Origin: UBA5158 sp040389045
GTDB taxonomy: Bacteria; Pseudomonadota; Gammaproteobacteria; DSM-16500
Direction of reading: 5' to 3'
Length of the DNA: 25,726 nucleotides
NCBI GenBank assembly: GCA_040389045.1
Contig: JAZKAT010000001.1
Location: 1-25,726 of the forward strand
Part shown: piece by piece, positions 7,152-13,569 of the stretch
Layout: every line of letters starts with the position of its first letter
Position numbering within the stretch: position 1 is the first letter of the stretch
Translations under genes and position numbers: made by a program
The notes under the pieces: model-generated
What the model saw: the letters and a program-made list of their open reading frames with translations, nothing else
Told to the model about the DNA's origin: nothing
The model's database searches: none

Positions 7152-7815
7152 AACTAATCTCCACGGGTGAAGTTTTACCTTTAACATCAGGTTTTTTGGG
7201 TGGCAGGATAACCGGTGTTGATGGATTTAACGTTTTGCTGGGATCAACATCCGGGCTAGTTGGTGGAGCGGGTATAGCCGGTGGTGGCACAGGTTTATCG
7301 GATTGCTTGGTGTTAGCGGGCGGCATCGCTTGATTAGTCGCACCATTTTCGCCACTGGGATTACTGACTTTATAAATCAGCTGACCAATTAATTTTTCCA
7401 GTATCATCGCGGAATGAGTGTCTTCAATTACACTGCCATTTTTTAAAAATGCCGTGCTGTACATAGGTGTTATCGCAATATAATTATCACCTAACAAACC
7501 CGAAGTTAAAATTCCCACGGAAGAATCATCGGGAATATGATCAAAGCGCGAATCAATATGCATTTTCACAACCGCGCGGAAATTTGCCGGGTCTAGCGTG
7601 ATGCCCGACACTTCACCCACCAGCACGCCGCCAATTTTTATTGGCGCGCGGACTTTCAAGCCACCAATATCATCAAATTGCGCCGTGACATCATAGCCTT
7701 CCGCTTTAAAAAAACTGGTGAGTCCACTGACTTTAAATGCCAGCACTAACAAAGCCGCGATAGCCGCCAATAAAAACAAACCGACAAAACTTTCCAACGT
7801 ACGCTGCGATAACAT
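7135..7815 (-). CDS. mlaD: MCE-domain lipid transporter subunit MlaD with Pro-rich tail
   Basis: MlaD forms a hexameric periplasmic ring on the Mla ABC transporter through which phospholipid passes. From the ATG at 7815 (preceded by GGGGA and sharing a base with the mlaE stop, TGATG) it has one membrane helix (~8-27) and an MCE domain with FDDIGGLKVRAPIKIGGVLV, HIPDDSSVGILTSGLLG and the end segment SAMILEKLIGQLIY. An ATG two codons earlier (7821) is an alternative. E. coli MlaD is ~183 residues; this is 226, the excess being a Pro-rich tail (~162-226) with PVPPPAIPAPPTSP and LPPKKPDVKG. The tail probably extends the C-terminal helices into the periplasm; its role is unknown. Confidence 0.94.
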   Translation of the reverse strand: MLSQRTLESFVGLFLLAAIAALLVLAFKVSGLTSFFKAEGYDVTAQFDDIGGLKVRAPIKIGGVLVGEVSGITLDPANFRAVVKMHIDSRFDHIPDDSSVGILTSGLLGDNYIAITPMYSTAFLKNGSVIEDTHSAMILEKLIGQLIYKVSNPSGENGATNQAMPPANTKQSDKPVPPPAIPAPPTSPDVDPSKTLNPSTPVILPPKKPDVKGKTSPVEISYETFV

Positions 7816-8597
7816 CACCATCCCCCAATCATCATGGCGGTTAATACAAAATCCAGTCCCAAAATCGCGAGTGAAGAATATACTACAGTACGCGTGGTCG
7901 CTTGCGCGATACCCGCCGAAGTAGGATCTGCTTCGTAACCTTGATAAACTGAAATCCAAATGACAATCAAACCAAACACGATACTTTTAAAAATACCATT
8001 CATTACATCAAGATGAAAACCGACTTTAGCTTGCATATTCGCCCAGAAGGTACCCGCATCTAAACCTAACCACTTCACACCCACAAGATAAGCACCGTAA
8101 ATACCAACAATATCAAAAATAATTGTCAGTAGAGGTAATGAATACAAACCTCCCCACAAACGCGGCGACACCACACGCCGTAATGGATCCACCGCCATCA
8201 TTTCCATACTGGATAATTGTTCGGTCGCTTTCATCAAACCAATTTCCGCCGTCACCGCCGAACCTGCTCGTCCGGCAAATAAAAGCGCGGCAACTACGGG
8301 GCCTAACTCGCGGGTAATACTTAAGGCAACTAATGGGCCTAACTGTTGTGCCGCTCCAAATTTCCCTAATTGGGTATAAGCCTCCAAGGCAAGCACCATA
8401 CCGATGAACAATCCGGAAACTACAATAATTGATACAGACAACACACCTTCCGCGTAAATTTGTGCGACTAGCAGCGGAAAGCTTTTTCTAATATTGGGAA
8501 AATAAAATAGCACGCGATACAACAATATTCCGGCTTTACCTAGTTGCTGCAAACTATTTATTCCCCACCGCCCTAATGCGGCAATACCATTCCTCAT
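7815..8597 (-). CDS. mlaE: Mla ABC transporter permease MlaE
   Basis: MlaE is the membrane permease dimer at the core of MlaFEDB. The 260-residue length equals the usual one. Recognisable permease segments include SGLFIGMVLALEAYTQLGKF, then ELGPVVAALLFAGRAGSAVTAE, the coupling-region motif EQLSSMEMMAVDPLRRVV and several strongly hydrophobic helices after it. The ATG at 8597 overlaps the mlaF stop by one base (TGATG), and the gene's stop overlaps the mlaD start in the same way, so the operon is tightly coupled. Confidence 0.95.
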   Translation of the reverse strand: MRNGIAALGRWGINSLQQLGKAGILLYRVLFYFPNIRKSFPLLVAQIYAEGVLSVSIIVVSGLFIGMVLALEAYTQLGKFGAAQQLGPLVALSITRELGPVVAALLFAGRAGSAVTAEIGLMKATEQLSSMEMMAVDPLRRVVSPRLWGGLYSLPLLTIIFDIVGIYGAYLVGVKWLGLDAGTFWANMQAKVGFHLDVMNGIFKSIVFGLIVIWISVYQGYEADPTSAGIAQATTRTVVYSSLAILGLDFVLTAMMIGGW

Positions 8598-9394
8598 CAG
8601 GCACTCTCCAGCAAATCTTTTTCCAATGCCGGCGCAGGAAAATGAAACGGTACCGGACCATCGGGCAAACCATCTAAAAATTGCCGCAATTCCGCGCCAG
8701 TATCGCGCGCAATTTCAGCGGGTGTGCCTTGCCCAATGATTTTGCCTTTGGCTATCACATAAACATAATCAGCAATCGTTAAAGTTTCCGCGACATCATG
8801 TGACACAATCACACTGGTCAAACCCAGCGCGTCATTGACGGTGCGAATTAATTTAATCAACACACCCATGGAAATCGGGTCCTGACCGGACAGCGGTTCA
8901 TCATACATGATTAATTCAGGATCCAGCGCCAAGGCCCGCGCCAGCGCCACGCGTCTGGCCATGCCGCCGGATAATTCGCTAGGCATCAAGTCGCACGCGC
9001 CCCGCAAGCCAACCATTTCCAGTTTGATTAACACCAGGCTGCGAATCATGTCGTCGGATAGTTTAGTGTGTTCGCGCAGGGGAAAAGCGACATTTTCAAA
9101 AACGGTTAAATGGGTAAATAAACCACCACTTTGAAAAAGCATGCCCATTTTATGACGTAATTTGTACAAATCTTTGCGTGAAAGCTGATGAATTTTTTTT
9201 CCAGCTACAAGTATTTGTCCACTGTTAGGATAGAGTTGTGCCCCTATCAATCTCAACAAAGTGGTCTTGCCAGTGCCACTAGGCCCCATAATAGCAGTCA
9301 CTTTGCCGCGGGGAATGACGATATTCACTCCGTCAAAAATCGGTCGCCCATTGCGTTTGAAATGTAAGTTGCTGATTTCAACTAAGTTATTCAT
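8597..9394 (-). CDS. mlaF: Mla ABC transporter ATP-binding protein MlaF
   Basis: MlaF powers phospholipid movement by MlaFEDB. Counting from the ATG at 9394 (265 residues), the Walker A motif GPSGTGKTT is at 37-45, the signature LSGGM at 141-145, the Walker B LIMYDEP at 161-167 and the H-loop His at 199. The C-terminal segment FLDGLPDGPVPFHFPA is typical of the family, where it helps dimerisation. An in-frame ATG at 9424 would add ten residues without family similarity. This is the first gene of the operon mlaFEDCB plus two unknown genes, divergent from kdsD, matching E. coli, although I found no convincing promoter for it in 9395-9527. Confidence 0.95.
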   Translation of the reverse strand: MNNLVEISNLHFKRNGRPIFDGVNIVIPRGKVTAIMGPSGTGKTTLLRLIGAQLYPNSGQILVAGKKIHQLSRKDLYKLRHKMGMLFQSGGLFTHLTVFENVAFPLREHTKLSDDMIRSLVLIKLEMVGLRGACDLMPSELSGGMARRVALARALALDPELIMYDEPLSGQDPISMGVLIKLIRTVNDALGLTSVIVSHDVAETLTIADYVYVIAKGKIIGQGTPAEIARDTGAELRQFLDGLPDGPVPFHFPAPALEKDLLESA

Positions 9395-9488
9395 TCTTAC
9401 TCTATTGTTAATGCAACATGACATATCTTAATCTATTCTCCGCTTGAGCATAAGAAATAATTTAATTTTTCCTTGGCGGTAAACAAGG

Positions 9489-9494
9489 TAAAAT
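9489..9494 (+). promoter_or_regulatory. Weak candidate -10 element for the kdsD operon
   Basis: The 133-base divergent gap between mlaF and kdsD must hold promoters for both operons. TAAAAT at 9489-9494 is a fair -10 for kdsD, but no good -35 lies 15-19 bases upstream. On the other strand nothing better than scattered AT-rich matches is seen. Confidence 0.25.
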
Positions 9495-9527
9495 GACAAT
9501 TCTTAAAAACCTGCCTAAGGTATTAAC

Positions 9528-10502
9528 ATGCAAGATATGGAAGAAATTTGTGAACTGGGTCGCGCAGTTATCCAAACGGAAGCGGATATGATTCAGAGTT
9601 TAGTGAAACGTATAGACCACAAGTTTGCGAAAGCCTGTGGCTTATTATTGGAATGTGAAGGCCGCATCATCGTGATGGGCATGGGTAAATCCGGTCATAT
9701 CGCCAAAAAAATTGCCGCGACTTTTGCCAGTACCGGCACCCCAGCTTTTTTTGTGCATCCGGGCGAAGCCAAACATGGCGATTTTGGCATGATCACTCGC
9801 AAAGATGTGATTTTGGCGCTTTCCAATTCCGGTGAAACCGAAGAACTGCTGTCTATCCTGCCCTTCATTAAACGTCTGGATATATCACTAGTAGCCATTA
9901 CCGGCAAACCCCATTCCACCATCGCCTTGTCCGCCAATATCAATCTGGATATCAGCGTGGAAAAAGAAGCTTGCCCTTTAGGTCTGGCCCCTACTTCCAG
10001 CACCACCGCCAGTTTGGTAATGGGTGATGCACTGGCGATTTCTCTGTTGCAAAAACGTGGCTTTACCGCCCAGGATTTTGCCTTGTCGCATCCAGGCGGC
10101 ACCATAGGCCGACGTTTGTTATTAAAAATCGATCAACTCATGCATACCGGCACGGCCATTCCTTGCGTTAACCTTGAGGCTAACCTCAAAGCCGCGTTAG
10201 GTGAAATCACCCGCAAAAAACTGGGTATGACTACCGTACTAAGCGAAGATGGCAAATTAGCTGGCATTTTTACCGATGGCGATGTGCGGCGCGCGTTTGA
10301 TAATAATGCCGACGTCAATCTAACCATGATGCACCAAATCATGACGAAAAATCCCAAAGTTATTCGTACCGGTATCTTGGCAGATGAAGCTTTGCATATC
10401 ATGGAAACTTATAAAATTACGTCACTCGTGGTCACCAATGAGCAGCAGCAACCGATTGGCATTGTGCATTTACACGATATTTTACGCGCAGGAATCATGT
10501 GA
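9528..10502 (+). CDS. kdsD: D-arabinose 5-phosphate isomerase KdsD
   Basis: KdsD converts D-ribulose 5-phosphate to D-arabinose 5-phosphate, the first step towards Kdo, the inner-core LPS sugar. Length 324 (E. coli 328). The SIS domain (~30-170) shows GMGKSGHIAKKIAATFASTG (51-70), HPGEAKHGDFG (77-87) and SNSGETEE (99-106). Two CBS domains follow (~205-262 and ~272-324), with GIFTDGDVRRAF and GIVHLHDILRAG. CTAAGG precedes the ATG at a rather long spacing. It heads an operon with kdsC, the lpt genes, hpf and npr. Confidence 0.95.
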   Translation: MQDMEEICELGRAVIQTEADMIQSLVKRIDHKFAKACGLLLECEGRIIVMGMGKSGHIAKKIAATFASTGTPAFFVHPGEAKHGDFGMITRKDVILALSNSGETEELLSILPFIKRLDISLVAITGKPHSTIALSANINLDISVEKEACPLGLAPTSSTTASLVMGDALAISLLQKRGFTAQDFALSHPGGTIGRRLLLKIDQLMHTGTAIPCVNLEANLKAALGEITRKKLGMTTVLSEDGKLAGIFTDGDVRRAFDNNADVNLTMMHQIMTKNPKVIRTGILADEALHIMETYKITSLVVTNEQQQPIGIVHLHDILRAGIM

Positions 10503-11029
10503 TGAAAAATATTCTCAACAAAGCCGCGAAAATCCGGCTGGTTATTTTTGATGTGGATGGTGTACTCACCACCGGCAGTTTAATTTATCGTCCGAATGGC
10601 AGTGAATCAAAAACCTTTCATGTGCACGATGGCGTAGGTTTGCGTATGTTATTAAAATCGGGTGTGCAAGTTGGCATTATCACTGCGCGTACTTCCGATG
10701 TGGTGACCAAACGTATGCAAGACTTGGAAATTCAGCATGTTTACCAGGGTTGTACCGATAAAGTTATCGCCTATGAAAACTTGAAAGAAAAATTAAATGT
10801 ACTTGATGAACATATCGCTTATGTCGGTGATGATTTACCTGACTTGCCGTTATTGCGTCGCGTTGGTCTGGGCATTACGGTTGCCAATGCGCCACCTATC
10901 ATGCATGAACATGCGGCACTGGTAACAAAAGCTGGCGGTGGCCAGGGCGCGGCGCGTGAAGTTTGTGAAATGATTATGCGCGCTCAAGGCAGTTATGACG
11001 CCGCCATTCAGACTTATTTAGACAGGTAA
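10502..11029 (+). CDS. kdsC: Kdo 8-phosphate phosphatase KdsC
   Basis: KdsC is the HAD-family phosphatase that releases Kdo from Kdo-8-phosphate. Counted from the ATG at 10502, HAD motif I is FDVDGVLT with Asp17 and Asp19, motif II is Thr61 in ITARTS, and motif IV is GDDLPDLPLL with Asp110, Asp111 and Asp114. The C-terminal GGGQGAAREVCE is typical. It is a C0-type, cap-less enzyme of 175 residues. I prefer this ATG, which overlaps the kdsD stop by one base (TGATG) and has AGGA about 8 bases upstream, over the GTG one codon earlier. Confidence 0.95.
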   Translation: MKNILNKAAKIRLVIFDVDGVLTTGSLIYRPNGSESKTFHVHDGVGLRMLLKSGVQVGIITARTSDVVTKRMQDLEIQHVYQGCTDKVIAYENLKEKLNVLDEHIAYVGDDLPDLPLLRRVGLGITVANAPPIMHEHAALVTKAGGGQGAAREVCEMIMRAQGSYDAAIQTYLDR

Positions 11030-11035
11030 TTACTT

Positions 11036-11602
11036 TTGTTAACCTTAAAGAATCTGGCAATTACACTTTTGCTACTCACGGCAACCGCTTTTTCTGCCTG
11101 GTCGATTATTATTTCGCATCCAGCTAAGGTTAACCCTCAGGATGATCCCAAACAAATCGATTCATTTATGGAAGAAGTGCAGGCTATCACTTATAACAAA
11201 CTGGGCCAGCCGTCTTTACAAATTACCACGCCTAAAATGGTGCATTATCCAGAAAACAATACAACTTATATCACGACACCGCGGGTGATTATTTATCGGC
11301 AATCACCGCAGCCCTGGTTTGTTGATTCCGATTATGCGAAAGCGAGTAATGGTATGGATTCTATTTTATTCTGGAGCAATGTGAATATTCACCATTTAGC
11401 TGACCCGGAAAATCCGACGACCAGCTTGCGCACCAATACGCTAACCATTTTTCCCAACCAGCAAATCGCCCAAACCAATGAAGCCGTGACTTTTGTGCAA
11501 CCGGATACGACGGTGCACGCTATCGGTATGCTGGCTAATCTTGATGTGGGCACAGTCAAATTACTTTCGCAAACCCAGGGTGAATATGATCCAAGTTCGT
11601 AA
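11036..11602 (+). CDS. lptC: LPS transport periplasmic bridge protein LptC
   Basis: LptC is the single-span inner-membrane protein that passes LPS from LptB2FG to LptA. The 188-residue protein has one N-terminal helix (~6-26) and a beta-jellyroll domain with PTLKV-like family features such as PWFVDSDYAKASNG, LFWSNVNIHH and TNTLTIFPNQQIAQTNEAVT. The only plausible start is TTG at 11036: an in-frame stop lies 9 bases upstream and no ATG precedes the membrane helix. AGG stands 10 bases before. Its end overlaps lptA by 17 bases. Sequence similarity in this family is low, so identity rests on context plus the jellyroll pattern. Confidence 0.9.
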   Translation: MLTLKNLAITLLLLTATAFSAWSIIISHPAKVNPQDDPKQIDSFMEEVQAITYNKLGQPSLQITTPKMVHYPENNTTYITTPRVIIYRQSPQPWFVDSDYAKASNGMDSILFWSNVNIHHLADPENPTTSLRTNTLTIFPNQQIAQTNEAVTFVQPDTTVHAIGMLANLDVGTVKLLSQTQGEYDPSS

Positions 11603-12092
11603 TATTTTATGCTACTGTCTACTATTGTTAGCCACTACTGTCTGCCTGGCGCTGCCTGAAGATAGCGGTAAAAATATGCATATAGTTGCAGATTCCACGT
11701 TATTTAATTATAAAACGGGTTTTAACACTTACGAAGGCAACGTCAAAGTATTACAGGGTGAAACGCATTTAACCGCGGACCTGGTGACTACCCAAGCGAA
11801 TGACCATCATAAAATTCAGGAAGCGATAGCCTATGGCAAAAATGGCCTCGCCCATTATTGGACTTTGCCACAAAAAGGTGACCCCTTGTTTCATGCACAT
11901 GCGAAAATTATTAAATTTTATCCGTTAACTTCGCTAGTGGTCTTGCAAGGCGAAGTAGTAGTAACTCAGGGGAATAATAGTTTCAACGGTCCGGAAATAA
12001 TTTATAATATCAAAGACCAGACAGTCACTTCACCCGCAAACAAAAACGGCCGTGCCACTATTATCATTGACCCGACGAAATTAACTACATGA
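11586..12092 (+). CDS. lptA: Periplasmic LPS transport protein LptA
   Basis: LptA forms the periplasmic filament that carries LPS to the outer-membrane LptDE. From the ATG at 11586 (AGGGTGAAT just upstream) the 168-residue product has a signal peptide ending near VCLA (residue ~22) and an OstA/LptA jellyroll: IVADSTLFNYKTGFNTYEGNV, LTADLVTTQANDHHKIQEA, YPLTSLVVLQGEVVVTQGN and FNGPEIIYNIKDQTV. The reading frame stays open upstream into lptC, but that part has no signal. It ends in an ATGA overlap with lptB. Confidence 0.93.
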   Translation: MIQVRNILCYCLLLLATTVCLALPEDSGKNMHIVADSTLFNYKTGFNTYEGNVKVLQGETHLTADLVTTQANDHHKIQEAIAYGKNGLAHYWTLPQKGDPLFHAHAKIIKFYPLTSLVVLQGEVVVTQGNNSFNGPEIIYNIKDQTVTSPANKNGRATIIIDPTKLTT

Positions 12093-12814
12093 ATACCTTA
12101 TCCGCCCATCAGCTTAGCAAACACTATAAATCGCGTCAGGTCGTAAAGAATGTTTCATTGCAGGTCAAACGCGGAGAAATCGTCGGTTTGTTAGGGCCTA
12201 ATGGCGCTGGCAAAACGACTTCTTTTTACATGATAGTCGGTTTAATTGGCGCCAATGGTGGGCAAATTTGTTTTGATGATCAAGATATCACGCTGCTGCC
12301 AGTGCATGCGCGCGCGCAATTAGGCATTAGTTATTTGCCGCAGGAAGCTTCGATATTTCGTAAATTAAGTGTTGCCGACAATATTATGGCAATTCTGGAA
12401 CTGCGTCGCGACCTTAACAAACAGCAGCGGCTGGCGTTACTACAGCAATTACTAAAAGAATTTAATATCGAACATATTGCCAAGAGCTTAGGGATGAGTT
12501 TATCGGGCGGTGAAAGACGCCGCGTGGAAATTGCTCGCGCCCTGGCGATTGAACCTAAATTTATTTTACTGGATGAACCGTTTGCGGGTATAGACCCGAT
12601 TTCAGTACTGGATGTGAAAAAAATTATTACCCATTTGCGTTCGCGCAATATTGGTATTTTAATTACCGATCATAATGTGCGAGAAACTTTGGATATTTGC
12701 GAACGCGCTTACATAGTCAATCAAGGCGAAATAATCTGCGAAGGCACCCCGCAAATGATTTTGAAAAACCAGCAGGTTAGAAGAGTTTATCTGGGCGAAG
12801 ATTTTAATTTATAG
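12089..12814 (+). CDS. lptB: LPS export ABC transporter ATP-binding protein LptB
   Basis: LptB is the ATPase that drives LPS extraction by LptB2FG. The 241-residue length matches the family. Walker A GPNGAGKTT is at 36-44, the Q-loop Gln at 85, the signature LSGGE at 138-142, Walker B FILLDEP at 158-164, followed by the LptB-type FAGIDPISV, and the switch His at 195. The end YLGEDFNL is the typical LptB terminus. It overlaps lptA by four bases (ATGA). In E. coli rpoN is next; here hpf follows after 32 bases. Confidence 0.96.
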   Translation: MNTLSAHQLSKHYKSRQVVKNVSLQVKRGEIVGLLGPNGAGKTTSFYMIVGLIGANGGQICFDDQDITLLPVHARAQLGISYLPQEASIFRKLSVADNIMAILELRRDLNKQQRLALLQQLLKEFNIEHIAKSLGMSLSGGERRRVEIARALAIEPKFILLDEPFAGIDPISVLDVKKIITHLRSRNIGILITDHNVRETLDICERAYIVNQGEIICEGTPQMILKNQQVRRVYLGEDFNL

Positions 12815-12846
12815 TGTATCACAAACACAAACCTACGGAGTAAATC

Positions 12847-13161
12847 ATGCAAATCCATTTCACTACCCAACATATTGAACTCACCCCCGCGTTAAAAACT
12901 TTCACCGAAGAAAAAATGGCGCGCCTGCAACACCGCGATCCTGATGTCGATAAAGTTAACATCACTTTACGCATAGAAAACATCACGCATATCGCCGAAG
13001 CTTCGTTACGCTTAAACCACACTGACATCCATGCCACCGCGAAATCCAATGACATGTATGAAACCATTGATGTGCTGGTTGACAAACTGCTGAAGCAAAT
13101 CACCAAGCATAAAGAAAAACTCACTAACCATCACCACCATGATGACAATGAAGTGTCATGA
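12847..13161 (+). CDS. hpf: Ribosome hibernation promoting factor Hpf (short form)
   Basis: Hpf binds the 30S decoding region and promotes 100S ribosome dimers in stationary phase. The 104-residue protein shows the S30AE/YfiA pattern: MQIHFTTQHIELTPALKTF at the N-terminus, KVNITLRIEN, and ATAKSNDMYETIDVLVDKL followed by basic KQITKHKEK. It is the short form, with no long-HPF dimerisation domain. The tail ends in HHHHDDNEVS, a few residues longer than E. coli Hpf (95). ACGGAG lies 7 bases before the ATG. The gene overlaps npr (ATGA). Confidence 0.94.
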   Translation: MQIHFTTQHIELTPALKTFTEEKMARLQHRDPDVDKVNITLRIENITHIAEASLRLNHTDIHATAKSNDMYETIDVLVDKLLKQITKHKEKLTNHHHHDDNEVS

Positions 13162-13427
13162 TCAACCAGCAAGTTATCATCATTAATAAATTAGGTTTAC
13201 ACACCCGCGCCGCGGCCAAACTGGTCGCAATCGCGCAGCAATTTGCAAGTAAAATTCAATTGACACGTAATGATCAGACCATAGATGCAAAAAGTATTAT
13301 GGGTGTGATTACGCTAGGTGCGACGAAAGGAACTAAGCTGGATTTGATTATTAGTGGGAACGATGAGGCGCAGGCGTTGCAAGCTTTACTTGATCTAATT
13401 GGAAAACGGTTTGGGGAAGCGGAATAA
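13158..13427 (+). CDS. HPr-family phosphocarrier (NPr of the nitrogen PTS)
   Basis: HPr-like proteins carry phosphate from enzyme I to EIIA. The 89-residue product has the active site GLHTRAAAKL with His15, and Ser46 in KSIMGV, the residue phosphorylated by HPr kinase where that enzyme exists. Location downstream of lptB-hpf corresponds to npr of the nitrogen PTS in E. coli, but ptsN and rapZ are missing here. I leave the symbol empty because ptsH, ptsO and npr are all used for this gene. It overlaps hpf by four bases and is followed by a palindromic repeat that may end the transcript. Confidence 0.92.
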   Translation: MINQQVIIINKLGLHTRAAAKLVAIAQQFASKIQLTRNDQTIDAKSIMGVITLGATKGTKLDLIISGNDEAQALQALLDLIGKRFGEAE

Positions 13428-13436
13428 GCTTGCTCC

Positions 13437-13561
13437 ACTGTCATTCCCGCGCAGGCGGGAATCCATTCCTGGCAAGCTCACTCTGCTAAAGCTCATAATG
13501 GATTCCCGCCTGCGCGGGAATGACAGATATTAGTCATGCCAGCCCACGCCGGAATGACAGT
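13437..13561. repeat. Palindromic dispersed repeat (family A), copy 1 plus partial copy
   Basis: The 30-base arms at 13438-13467 and 13497-13526 are perfect inverted repeats around a 29-base unique loop. Each arm also contains its own short palindrome (ttcccgc / gcgggaa). A partial arm follows (~13538-13561, ending cggaatgacagt). The element fills the convergent gap between npr and the 684-residue protein gene. The same arms occur at 17885-17965 with an unrelated loop, so it is a dispersed REP- or MITE-like unit that may also end transcription on both strands. Confidence 0.9.
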
Positions 13562-13569
13562 AAGTTAAG

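Noticed and set aside
7718..7924. Small plus-strand open frame across the mlaE/mlaD junction
   Set aside because: Antisense to two strongly coding genes, no start context and composition not protein-like.
7816..7959. N-terminal 48-residue extension of MlaD
   Set aside because: It lies inside mlaE in another frame, lacks family similarity, and a ribosome site and stop-start overlap support the ATG at 7815.
11493..11585. N-terminal 31-residue extension of LptA
   Set aside because: It lies inside lptC in another frame and would bury the signal peptide that begins at 11586.
13438..13526. Classical Rho-independent terminator after npr
   Set aside because: The hairpin is strong but no T-run follows on either strand; I call it a repeat that may influence transcription instead.
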